DNA of 64,000 nucleotides from the NCBI GenBank assembly GCA_949296355.1, contig CASFPS010000004.1, positions 1 through 64,000 of the forward strand, written 5' to 3'. This DNA is from an uncultured bacterium (lineage in GTDB: Bacteria > Cyanobacteriota > Vampirovibrionia > Gastranaerophilales > Gastranaerophilaceae). Shown here piece after piece: positions 16,621 through 25,035 of the stretch; the stretch's first letter is position 1, and every line of letters starts with the position of its first letter. Below the pieces are notes generated by a model. The model had not been told where the DNA came from. It saw only the letters and a program-made list of their open reading frames with translations, and searched no databases. The translations under genes were made by a program, and so were the position numbers.

Positions 16621-19617
16621 CTATCCTGCAGAGAGTGAGAATATGTCGTAAATTTCCTGATCAGAAAGCTCTGTAATAATCTTTTCGCCTTCATAGACCG
16701 CAATATCTGCCAGTTCTTTTTTAGATTTCAGCATCTCGTCAATTTTTTCTTCAAAAGTTCCTAATGTTATAAGCCTGTGCACCATAACATTCTTATCCTG
16801 ACCGATACGGTAAGTTCTGTCTGTAGCCTGCTCTTCTACAGCCGGATTCCACCAGAGATCATAATGAATAACGTTTGTAGCACTCGTAAGGTTCAAACCT
16901 GTTCCGCCTGCTTTAAGAGAAAGAATCATGATTTTTCTGTTATCATTATTTTGAAAATCGTCAATAAGATTTTCTCTTTGCGGAACCGTTAATGAACCGT
17001 GGAAGAACGACGGCTCTGTTGCGCATTCTTCTGAGAGAATTTTTGTTAACAGATCCCCCATTTCTTTATATTGGGTAAATATAAGCGTCTTTTCATTATT
17101 GTCTAAAATACTCTGTACAAGAGAAACGCATTTTTCAGTTTTGCCGGAGAGCTCTTTTGACATCTCACCGCTCTTTAAGAAATGATATGGATGATTGCAG
17201 ATTTGTTTCAAGGCAGTAATAAGCTTAAAAATATTACCTCTTCTGTTTACACCCGTAAATCCGCTTATCTTTTCCATCATTTCATTAAGTGTTTTTTCAT
17301 ACAAAATTGCCTGCGGTTTAGCCAGATAGCAATAGTCATTCATAACCATTTTGTCCGGAAGGTCTGATATAACGTGCTTGTCTGTTTTTAATCTTCTCAA
17401 AACAAACGGCGATATTGAGAGTTTAAGCTTTGACGCTCTTGAGGTCTCTTTAAAGCGTTCAATAGGAACTGCATAACTCTTCTGGAACTCTTTTAGAGAG
17501 CCTAAATAACCTTTATTAATAAAATCAAATATACTCCATAGCTCAGTAAGCCTGTTTTCAACCGGAGTACCGGTCATTGCGATTTTAATGTCGGATTTCA
17601 AAGATTTTATTGCAAGAGTCTGCGCTGTATCAGGGTTTTTGATGTTTTGCGCTTCATCAACAATTACCATACCCCAGCTTTGCTTTTTCATCTCTTCAAC
17701 ATCAATTCGCATAATTGCATAAGTTGTTAAGATTACATCATTTTTTAAGTCCAGTTTTCTGTCAAGCCCGTGATATGTTGCAGCTTTAAGCGACGGAGCA
17801 AACATCTGCAGCTCTTTCATCCAGTTACCCATAAGTGTTGTAGGGCAAATAACAAGAACCGGAGCCTTAAGCTTCTTTTCTTCTTTAAGTTTCAGAATTA
17901 AACTTATTACCTGAATAGTTTTACCTAACCCCATATCGTCTGCCATGCAGCAGCCGAAACCTTTAGAAACATTTGTCCAGAGCCATTTCAGACCTGTCAT
18001 CTGATAAGCTCTTAATTCGCCCTTCAATTCTTCCGGCTGGGAGACTTCAACCGGTTTTGCAAAGTCTTTTATAACGTTTGCATAAGCTTCATCATAATTA
18101 AAATCATAATTTTGAAGTTGACCGGACATAGAGGCGTGTATAAGTTCCAGGCGCGTCATTTTCTTGTGATTAGCGTTCTTTATCTGGTCTATTAATTTAA
18201 GCCCTTCAGCTTTATCTACAAGAATGTATTTGCCGTTGTATTGAATAAGTCCGTTGCTCTCATTAACAAGTTTATTAAATTCCTCAAGTGAAATCTTTTC
18301 ATCACCGAGCGAGACTTCATAGGAAAATTCTAAAATATCATCAAGTGAAATAGCACTTGTTGACACCGTATTAAATATCTGCATTAATTCAGCCGAGCGT
18401 GAAGCTTTGACTTTTGCATTAATTGAAGCTCTCGGGATAATAATATTTGTTAATTCATCCGGCAGAATTACTTCAATCTGGGCTTTTTGGAGATAGTAAG
18501 CAGTTTGTGCAATGATTTTGTATACTTCATTCAGGCTTAATGTCAGCGATAATTTGTCCTCATCTTCAAACAGAGTCTCAAGTTCAGGCATATAGCGTAC
18601 AGCATAATTGAGCTGCTTTTCAATAATCTTACCGATATCCTCTGTATCCAAATCCCAAATTTTGTCTTTTTCGTACAAATCATCAAGAAGTATGCATTCA
18701 TTTGTTTTTCTATTTTTGATATGTATTTTTAATTCAAACTTATCATCACTGATTTTATTAACTTTAAAGAACGGAATGAGATCATATTTGCCGAGATACA
18801 ATTCATCAAACCACTGGGCAATATTTTCCGCAATATCTTTACCTTTCATCAGGCAGCGCTGCTCAAGGTCTTTAATCATATAATGTCCGGATTTAATATC
18901 TTTAAATCTGTACGCTTTTATTCCTAGAAATTTGTATATAAGGTAATTCAAATACTCTCTTACAAACCTCTCAACAAAGTTTTTTGGCTGAACACCTTTT
19001 ATAAACAAATTCTCGGGAAGATTTTTTTCCAGTTCATTTATGATTTTTGCGGACTCTTTGTTTGAAATAATCGGCTCGTACACGATTCTGAACGAACTTC
19101 CGGCAGCAGTTTCTCTTCTGTGCACGGACGGAATAAAGTATAATTTTTCAATCAGTTTCATAACAAAATGCGTAAGTTTGTTAAAATACGCAAAAGTTCT
19201 TGTTAAGTATGAAAAATCAACAATTTCTCCAAACCCGCCAAAGTAATCTAAAACCAAATCCAGAGGCATAATATAACCGATTTCACCGTTAACTTCTTTA
19301 GAAGAAAACCTGAACATTGAGCCTTTTGATTTTAAATAAAACTGAAAATTATTTGTAGGTGTTACAAAAAAGCTTAGCTTTGGATTTTCGGCAGTTCCGT
19401 CATTAATAAGATAAAAATCCGTATTTCTGACCGGAGAATTAGGAGAGAGAAAAATCCCTTCAAACTCATCTTCAACAAGCTGATAAATTAAACTCAAAGT
19501 GTAGCGGAAATCCTTGTTCTTAAACCCTTCCGGATTTTCACTCAAGTTGAAGAAAAATTCATCAACATTGTTTTTCTTTAGTGATAAGTCTATATTTAAA
19601 GGTTTTGTTTCTGTCAT
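16621..19617 (-). CDS. SNF2 family DEAD/H-box helicase-like ATPase
   Basis: The 998-residue protein has an N-terminal region of about 500 residues without a recognised domain, then a complete SNF2 motor: motif I DDMGLGKTIQVISL (about 558), Ia ICPTTLMGNW, II VIVDEAQNIKN, III MTGTPVENRL, IV LIFTQY, V LSLKAGGTGLNLT and VI DRTYRIGQD. Bacterial members move along double-stranded DNA and remodel proteins on it, in transcription or repair. AGAGAGA precedes the ATG. It appears monocistronic; no methyltransferase or nuclease gene is nearby, so it is not an obvious defence system. Confidence 0.94.
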   Translation of the reverse strand: MTETKPLNIDLSLKKNNVDEFFFNLSENPEGFKNKDFRYTLSLIYQLVEDEFEGIFLSPNSPVRNTDFYLINDGTAENPKLSFFVTPTNNFQFYLKSKGSMFRFSSKEVNGEIGYIMPLDLVLDYFGGFGEIVDFSYLTRTFAYFNKLTHFVMKLIEKLYFIPSVHRRETAAGSSFRIVYEPIISNKESAKIINELEKNLPENLFIKGVQPKNFVERFVREYLNYLIYKFLGIKAYRFKDIKSGHYMIKDLEQRCLMKGKDIAENIAQWFDELYLGKYDLIPFFKVNKISDDKFELKIHIKNRKTNECILLDDLYEKDKIWDLDTEDIGKIIEKQLNYAVRYMPELETLFEDEDKLSLTLSLNEVYKIIAQTAYYLQKAQIEVILPDELTNIIIPRASINAKVKASRSAELMQIFNTVSTSAISLDDILEFSYEVSLGDEKISLEEFNKLVNESNGLIQYNGKYILVDKAEGLKLIDQIKNANHKKMTRLELIHASMSGQLQNYDFNYDEAYANVIKDFAKPVEVSQPEELKGELRAYQMTGLKWLWTNVSKGFGCCMADDMGLGKTIQVISLILKLKEEKKLKAPVLVICPTTLMGNWMKELQMFAPSLKAATYHGLDRKLDLKNDVILTTYAIMRIDVEEMKKQSWGMVIVDEAQNIKNPDTAQTLAIKSLKSDIKIAMTGTPVENRLTELWSIFDFINKGYLGSLKEFQKSYAVPIERFKETSRASKLKLSISPFVLRRLKTDKHVISDLPDKMVMNDYCYLAKPQAILYEKTLNEMMEKISGFTGVNRRGNIFKLITALKQICNHPYHFLKSGEMSKELSGKTEKCVSLVQSILDNNEKTLIFTQYKEMGDLLTKILSEECATEPSFFHGSLTVPQRENLIDDFQNNDNRKIMILSLKAGGTGLNLTSATNVIHYDLWWNPAVEEQATDRTYRIGQDKNVMVHRLITLGTFEEKIDEMLKSKKELADIAVYEGEKIITELSDQEIYDIFSLSAG

Positions 19618-19875
19618 TATATTCTCTCTTATTTTGTAATATTCCCCCCGTCCTTTGCGGGAGAAGGAAGAATTTCATAGTGAACGCCGTTTAACGAACT
19701 TAGAAATTTTGGTGAGGAGTTAACCTCGTTTAAGATTGCTTCGGGCTGTTTTGGATAATCCAATGATATCTTGTAGTATTCCCCTCGCCCCCTTGTGGGA
19801 GAGGGAGCAGTCGTGCTTGAGCCGGAAGGCGAAAGCTACGAATGCGGGAGAGGGGTTAATTCCCGCTCCCACTCG
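19618..19875. repeat. Repeat-filled spacer downstream of gpmI
   Basis: A G+C-rich palindromic repeat at about 19781-19856 runs CCCTCGCCCCCTTGTGGGAG then AGGGAGCAG, TTGAGCCGGAAGGCGAAAGC and ATGCGGGAGAGGGG. Related copies occur at 32260, 42484 and, inverted, about 50680-50745. Bases 19729-19755 (GTTTAAGATTGCTTCGGGCT) match 34829 closely. No gene is seen. Confidence 0.8.
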
Positions 19876-21414
19876 TTACTTTATTAAACTGTCACAATCC
19901 ATTTCTTCCGGTTTTTTTATACCCATAAGCTCCAAAACCGTCGGCGCAACATTGCATAAAGCTCCGTCATTTTTTAATTCAACCTTTTCCGGCGCATTAA
20001 TTACTACCAGAGGAACTTCATTTGTTGTGTGCGCTGTCTGCGGTTTACCTGTCGTTTCATCTACCATAACCTCTGCATTGCCATGATCAGCCGTAAGTAC
20101 CATTGTTACATTGTTTTCTTTACACTTTTCAGCAATTTTACCTACACATTCATCAACAACATGACATGCTTTTGTTGCGGCTTCAATTACGCCTGTATGA
20201 CCAACCATATCAGGGTTAGCAAAGTTAACCAGAATAAATCCGTATTCTTTATTTTCAATAGCTTTTAATACATTCTCACAAACCGTCGGAGCGCTCATTT
20301 CAGGCTGCATATCGTAAGTTGCAACTTTAGGTGACGGAACAAGAACTCTTGTTTCATGCGGCTGCGGTTCGTCTATACCGCCGTTAAAGAAGAACGTAAC
20401 GTGTGCATACTTCTCTGTTTCAGCGGTTCTAAACTGCTTAATTCCGTTAGCTTCCAATACATCCCCGAGAATATTCTTCAAATGAGTCTTAGGGAAAGCC
20501 ACTGGGAAATTGAATGACTCATCATAGCTTGTCATTGTGCAGTAATAAATGTTATTCAAAACTTTTTTGCGGTTGAATCCGTCAAAGTCCTTGAAATTAA
20601 TAGCTTTTGTAATTTCTCTTGCTCTGTCCGGTCTGTAGTTAAAGAAGATAATTGCATCATTGTCGTGAATTCTGCTTACATTTACCCCTTCTTCGCTGCC
20701 AATTGCAGTAGGAAGAACAAATTCATCAGTAACGCCGTTTTCATAAGATTTTTTAACACCTTCTACAGCAGATTCTGCATGTTCGCCTTCTCCAAATAGC
20801 AGGCAGTTATACCCTTTTTCAACTCTATCCCAACGGTTGTCTCTGTCCATAATGTAGTATCTTCCGATAACCGTTGCAACAGGAGGCAGGTTGTATTTCT
20901 TTAATTCATCTTCTACAGTCTGTAAATAAGTGCAGGCGCTTGAAGGCGGAGTGTCACGACCGTCAAGGAAGGCGTGTACATAAACTTTTTTCAAACCTTC
21001 ATCTGCTGCAAGCTTTATTAATGCTAAAACATGGTCTAAAGACGAATGTACACCGCCGGTTGATACAAGCCCGTAAATATGCAGTGATGAATTATTCTTT
21101 TTGGCATGCTCGATTGCTTCAAGGAATTTTTCATTTTTGAAGAATGAACCGTCTTTAATAGCTCTGTTTATCTTTGATAAATCCTGATAAACCACTCTTC
21201 CGGCGCCTAAATTTAAGTGACCGACTTCGCTGTTGCCCATTTGACCGTGCGGTAGTCCTACATATTCGCCGTCAGCATGGATTCTTGTTGACGGGTAGTC
21301 TTTTATTAACTCCTGAACATGAACAGGATGTGAAAGTTTTGTTGCATCATATTTTTCAGAGCCGGCAGAAATTCCCCAGCCGTCCATAATACATAATAAA
21401 ACTCTGTTAGTCAT
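19876..21414 (-). CDS. gpmI: 2,3-bisphosphoglycerate-independent phosphoglycerate mutase
   Basis: Glycolytic enzyme converting 3-phosphoglycerate to 2-phosphoglycerate without a bisphosphate cofactor, two-Mn alkaline-phosphatase fold. It has 512 residues, the usual length. Metal Asp in CIMDGWG (Asp11), catalytic Ser62 in MGNSEVGHLNLGAGR, ADGEYVGLPHGQ, FLDGRDTPP, IGRYYIMDRDNRWDR, the FFNYRPDRAREIT stretch and the C-terminal metal sites NFANPDMVGHTG and LTADHGNAE are all present. GAGGAGAT precedes the ATG. Appears monocistronic. Confidence 0.98.
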   Translation of the reverse strand: MTNRVLLCIMDGWGISAGSEKYDATKLSHPVHVQELIKDYPSTRIHADGEYVGLPHGQMGNSEVGHLNLGAGRVVYQDLSKINRAIKDGSFFKNEKFLEAIEHAKKNNSSLHIYGLVSTGGVHSSLDHVLALIKLAADEGLKKVYVHAFLDGRDTPPSSACTYLQTVEDELKKYNLPPVATVIGRYYIMDRDNRWDRVEKGYNCLLFGEGEHAESAVEGVKKSYENGVTDEFVLPTAIGSEEGVNVSRIHDNDAIIFFNYRPDRAREITKAINFKDFDGFNRKKVLNNIYYCTMTSYDESFNFPVAFPKTHLKNILGDVLEANGIKQFRTAETEKYAHVTFFFNGGIDEPQPHETRVLVPSPKVATYDMQPEMSAPTVCENVLKAIENKEYGFILVNFANPDMVGHTGVIEAATKACHVVDECVGKIAEKCKENNVTMVLTADHGNAEVMVDETTGKPQTAHTTNEVPLVVINAPEKVELKNDGALCNVAPTVLELMGIKKPEEMDCDSLIK

Positions 21415-21465
21415 ATTATAAATCTCCTCATTAAAGTCTTTTAACCCTTCAAGTTTATGACAAAA

Positions 21466-21581
21466 GGGGGCAAATGTAAAGTACTACGTACGTAGACATG
21501 GGGTCGGATGACATTGGTAAAATGACCAGGATTGTATTAAAACTACCTGTCATCCTCAATGTATTATTACAAGATAGTGAT
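21466..21581. repeat. Direct repeat copy 1 (about 116 bp)
   Basis: Nearly identical to the block at 21608-21723, 142 bases later. It begins GGGGGCAAATGTA, contains CGTAGACATGGGGTCGGATG and an inner inverted pair GGATGACA/TGTCATCC. With copy 2 it fills most of the 316-base spacer between gpmI and the TPR gene; no reading frame of interest is present there. Confidence 0.85.
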
Positions 21582-21607
21582 GTTAAGCACCTCCGCTTAT
21601 TGTAAAA

Positions 21608-21723
21608 GGAGGTAAATGTAGAGTACTAAATACGTAGACATGAGGTCGGATGACATTGGTAAAAAGACCAGGATTGTATTAAAACGACCTGTCATCCTCA
21701 ATGTATTATTACAAAATAGTGAT
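21608..21723. repeat. Direct repeat copy 2 (about 116 bp)
   Basis: Second copy, beginning GGAGGTAAATGTA, with about eight differences from copy 1 by eye. The start resembles the GGGGTAAA unit seen elsewhere in the window. It ends just before the TPR gene stop at 21731, so it lies in that gene's 3' flank. Confidence 0.85.
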
Positions 21724-21730
21724 AAACCCG

Positions 21731-22771
21731 CTACTTATAGCTGTAAATATTGGCGCCTGAATGAATATGTTTAATCTGGCGTTTCATATCCTCGACTTTA
21801 TCCGGCAAATTCTCTTTCTGATATATATTCATTGCAATTTGATAATTCTTTTCAGCATCCTGCATGTAATCAGGATTATCGTATCCTGACATTAATTGCA
21901 GAGTCTGGGCAAGAAGAACATACCCCTCCGGTTTTCTCGGATTAATTTTTACTGCCTCTTCAAAACATTCTTTAGAATCAATTATATGCCCTTCTATATG
22001 GTTTTTGTATCCTTCAAGTATTTTCATCGGATAAGCAAAAAGATTTTGTTTATCAAATACCTTGAGTTCAAGAAGAAAAGAAATTTCCATCAAATCTTTA
22101 TCCTGATACATATCAGTAAAACGGAAATGTGAAATAAAATATTTAGGAAATACAGAATCTAACTGTTTAAGTATTTCCGCTTTCTTCTCATTTTTTCCTG
22201 CAAGCTCATAAATACCGGCTTCCTTCAAAAGTTTAATCGGGTTATCTTTATCTAACATATCTATTACATACAAAAGTTTAAGACCTTTGGCGAGTTCATC
22301 CCTTGCAAGAGCAAAGGCAACTTCCTGAAAGATAAAGCGGATTGTTTTATATTTATTAAACTCAAACAAGCTTAAAATATAATTCTTAGCAACTTCTTCC
22401 TGCGAAGAATATACGTAAGAAAGAAATTTTATTCTTTTTACATTAAAATTATTCTTATCCCACTCTAATATTTTATTTGCATCTAATATTGCTTCATAAA
22501 AATTAGACATTTCAAAGTTTAAATTCATTCTTTCATAATACGCATCTTCTTTTTTTACACAATGAGTTATTACATAAGTAAAATCAGAATATGCATCTTC
22601 ATACATAAGCAGCTTATGACAGAGCCTGCCGCGTTTCAAAAATGTCTCAGACGGTTTGAACTCTTCTCTTACAAGAAAATTCAACTTATCAAGAGCTGCT
22701 TCATAGTTATTTTCTGATATATCCTTATCAACAGATTTTAATGAAATTAAGTGTTTAATGTTGTCTAACAT
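21731..22771 (-). CDS. TPR repeat protein
   Basis: The 346-residue soluble protein contains TPR-like helical pairs, clearest at ETFLKRGRLCHKLLMYEDAY (about 58-77) and PRKPEGYVLLAQTLQLMSGY (about 280). There is no signal peptide or membrane helix. GAGGGA precedes the ATG. It lies about 100 bases downstream of dnaA on the same strand and may be read through from it. Partner and function are unknown. Confidence 0.85.
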   Translation of the reverse strand: MLDNIKHLISLKSVDKDISENNYEAALDKLNFLVREEFKPSETFLKRGRLCHKLLMYEDAYSDFTYVITHCVKKEDAYYERMNLNFEMSNFYEAILDANKILEWDKNNFNVKRIKFLSYVYSSQEEVAKNYILSLFEFNKYKTIRFIFQEVAFALARDELAKGLKLLYVIDMLDKDNPIKLLKEAGIYELAGKNEKKAEILKQLDSVFPKYFISHFRFTDMYQDKDLMEISFLLELKVFDKQNLFAYPMKILEGYKNHIEGHIIDSKECFEEAVKINPRKPEGYVLLAQTLQLMSGYDNPDYMQDAEKNYQIAMNIYQKENLPDKVEDMKRQIKHIHSGANIYSYK

Positions 22772-22875
22772 TCTTGTTATCCCTCATTGCGGTTAAGGAG
22801 CTTATTTCACATCCCTTTTACCCCTACACTTATTATTTATCATAAAGTTTTTACAAAAACGAGTATCCTGTCCGG

Positions 22876-24261
22876 CTATAAAAGTTTCAACGCCTGTCGG
22901 ATTTCTCTGAGCGCTTCCGTAACTTCTTTATTTGTATCTTTTTCTTTTTTGATTTTTTCGTGCGCAAACATCATAGTTGTATGCTTTTTGTTAAAATATT
23001 CGGCAATATTTACAAAACTTTGATTGGTAATTTCTCTTGATAAATAGATTGCAACATGTCGTGCAAAAGATACTTTCTGACCTCTTGCAGAACCCTTTAT
23101 ATCATTTATGTCAACATCAAAATATTTTGCAGTAACTCCCGCAATCCTGTCAAAAGTTATTTCCGTATCGCTTTCTTTACATTTTAAGACTTCTGATGCA
23201 AGCTTTAAAGTAAGCGGCTGCTCTGTAATTTCAGCGTAAGCGCAAACTTTTGTAAAAGCTCCTTCCAGCTCACGGACATTATTTGAGAAATTTCTTGCAA
23301 TATACATCAAGGCTTCTTCTTCATACTTTAAATCATTATTTTCTGCAAGTTTTTTTATAATTTCAAATCTGGTATTTACTTCCGGCGGCGTAAGTTCAAT
23401 CATCAGCCCCATTTCAAACCTTGAACAAAGAGCCGCCGTAAGCGTAGGAATTTCTTTCGGAACCCTGTCTGAGGTTATAACAATCTGCTTCCCTTTATTA
23501 TACAAACTGTCAAATGTGTACTGCAGATTTTCCATGGATTTTATTTTTGATTCGATAAACTGAATATCATCAATCAAAATAACATCAATGTTTGTATATT
23601 TTCTGTTAAACTTTGACATGTTTTCTATATTATTATTGGTCTTTCTGCTATTGGAAATATAATCATTTACATAATCCTCTGTCTTTGTGTATTTGACTTT
23701 AAGTTTAGGATTATTGAATATAATATAGTGTCCTATAGCCTGCATTAAGTGTGTTTTACCCAGCCCGGAATTTCCGTAGATAAAAAGCGGATTGTATTTT
23801 CCCGCAGGATTTTTTGCAACTGCAAGAGCGGCAGAATATGCGAATTTATTACTCTCTCCCACTACAAAATTTTCAAACTTGTATTTAAGATTCAAATTAG
23901 CAGCCGACTGCATGTTGGATAAATTTTCTAAAGCCTGCTCTTTTAAAGACTTATCATTAATTTTCTTTGTAAGTTTTTCAGATTCTTTTTTTAAAGTCTT
24001 TGCTGCATTTTCGTCATAAATTATTACAACTCTTGAATTCTCATCACCTGATACGCGCTTTAGGGCTTCCCTCATTAAATCATAGTAGTTGCGCCTTAGA
24101 ATATCGCGCCCCATCATTTGTCCCGTAACGAGAGTAAGGACACCTTTATCGTATCCTGAAATTTCCAGCGGATAAATCCACGGATGAGCATTCTCCGGCA
24201 AAGCGCCGAGCAATTCTTCTTTTACTTGCTCCCAGAAACGTTTTAATTCAATATTTTCCAT
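22876..24261 (-). CDS. dnaA: Chromosomal replication initiator DnaA
   Basis: AAA+ protein that binds DnaA boxes and opens the origin. It has 461 residues: domain I (1-90), a short lysine-rich linker, AAA+ domain III with Walker A YGNSGLGKTHLMQAIGHY, Walker B VILIDDIQF and sensor/box VII regions, and DNA-binding domain IV ending in ARHVAIYLSREITNQSF and KKHTTMMFAHEKI. dnaN, gyrB and recF are not next to it; neighbours are tRNA-Cys, rpsU and a TPR gene. One DnaA-box-like 9-mer, TTATCACAA (minus strand, 24268-24276), lies just upstream; there is no box cluster, so an origin here is not supported. No strong ribosome-binding site is seen. Confidence 0.98.
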   Translation of the reverse strand: MENIELKRFWEQVKEELLGALPENAHPWIYPLEISGYDKGVLTLVTGQMMGRDILRRNYYDLMREALKRVSGDENSRVVIIYDENAAKTLKKESEKLTKKINDKSLKEQALENLSNMQSAANLNLKYKFENFVVGESNKFAYSAALAVAKNPAGKYNPLFIYGNSGLGKTHLMQAIGHYIIFNNPKLKVKYTKTEDYVNDYISNSRKTNNNIENMSKFNRKYTNIDVILIDDIQFIESKIKSMENLQYTFDSLYNKGKQIVITSDRVPKEIPTLTAALCSRFEMGLMIELTPPEVNTRFEIIKKLAENNDLKYEEEALMYIARNFSNNVRELEGAFTKVCAYAEITEQPLTLKLASEVLKCKESDTEITFDRIAGVTAKYFDVDINDIKGSARGQKVSFARHVAIYLSREITNQSFVNIAEYFNKKHTTMMFAHEKIKKEKDTNKEVTEALREIRQALKLL

Positions 24262-24312
24262 ACAAGACTTGTGATAAATTTGTAGACATTAAGCCGGATT
24301 TCCAATAAAAAA

Positions 24313-24383
24313 AGGCGACACCCGGATTCGAACCGGGGGTAAAAGCTTTGCAGGCTTCTGCCTTACCACTTGGCCATGTCGCC
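24313..24383 (-). tRNA. tRNA-Cys (GCA)
   Basis: A complete cloverleaf on the minus strand: acceptor GGCGACA with TGTCGCC, D arm GCC-AAGTGGTAA-GGC, anticodon loop CTGCAAA (anticodon GCA) on stem GAAGC/GCTTT, short variable loop and T arm CCCGG-TTCGAAT-CCGGG. The discriminator is U73, as expected for cysteine. CCA is not encoded. A U-run follows the 3' end and may act in termination. Confidence 0.97.
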
Positions 24384-24457
24384 GTACAATCAATCATAAA
24401 ATAAACATACCTTATTTTCAAGAGGCTGAGAATATTAAAGTTTTGCATGCATAAAAA

Positions 24458-24484
24458 ATGCCCCGCCTCTACAAGACGGGACAT
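24458..24484 (-). terminator. Terminator of rpsU
   Basis: On the minus strand ATGTCCCGTC pairs with GGCGGGGCAT (with G-U pairs) around an eight-base loop, followed by a U-run. It begins eight bases after the rpsU stop. Confidence 0.85.
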
Positions 24485-24491
24485 TTTTATT

Positions 24492-24665
24492 TTATACTTT
24501 GCGCTTACGAGCGGCTTCTGATTTACGTTTTCTTTTAACGCTTGGCTTTTCGTATCTTTCGCGTTTTTTGACTTCTGATAAAATACCGGCTTTCTGGATT
24601 TTTTTCTTAAATCTTCTTAAAGCGCTTTCGATACTTTCGTTTTCGCCAACTTTAACTTCTGCCAT
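24492..24665 (-). CDS. rpsU: 30S ribosomal protein bS21
   Basis: A 57-codon gene. The translation [20 protein letters not shown] continues with [20 protein letters not shown] and a very basic tail ending ARKRKV, the standard bS21 pattern. bS21 sits on the 30S platform near the anti-Shine-Dalgarno region and assists initiation. AAGGTGGTG nine bases before the ATG supports the start, and a strong terminator follows. Single-gene unit upstream of tRNA-Cys and dnaA. Confidence 0.97.
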   Translation of the reverse strand: MAEVKVGENESIESALRRFKKKIQKAGILSEVKKRERYEKPSVKRKRKSEAARKRKV

Positions 24666-25035
24666 TTATATTTTCACCACCTTTATAGCAACTATGTGTA
24701 ACACGATTTATGATATAACAAGCAAAATAGTTTTTCAAGTGGGGGGGGAAATGTATTAGGCTAAAAAGTAAAACTCTAAACAAATTGAACATCAGCGCGC
24801 ATTCCCTCTCCAACGGGGAGGGCTAGGGAGGGGGTTAAGTTAAAGAGATTCTTCGCCCCCGAACTACTGTCGGGCTCTGAATGACAGCAATCTTGTCAGT
24901 TTACTTCCCAGTTTGCCCCCATTGCAGGGGGTAAATAAATTGGGTTGGTAAGTGAGACTACAAATCTGGCGTCATTGCGGGGGAACAGGCATTCAGCCCG
25001 AAACAATCTAATGTGCGGCACTCTGTAATACTCGC
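24666..25035. repeat. Composite of intergenic repeats downstream of fliD
   Basis: This 370-base spacer is a patchwork. 24741-24776: a degenerate GGGG(T)AAATG unit. 24796-24836: CGCGCATTCCCTCTCCAACG then GGGAGGGCTAGGGAGGGGGT, as at 50213-50251. 24839-24893: the GTTAAAGAGATTC family with CGAACTACTGTCGGGCTCTG. 24926-24975: a GGGGTAAATAAATTGGG unit that runs into GGCGTCATTGCGGGGG, followed by CAGCCCGAAACAATC, that is, the CGTCATTGCG...GAAGCAATC palindrome. No gene is visible. Confidence 0.8.

Noticed and set aside
16621-19617. Defence system built on the SNF2 helicase
   Set aside because: No nuclease, methyltransferase or other partner gene is adjacent; a housekeeping remodeler is more likely.
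24268-24276. Replication origin next to dnaA
   Set aside because: Only one DnaA-box-like 9-mer, no cluster, no AT-rich unwinding element; dnaN is not adjacent.
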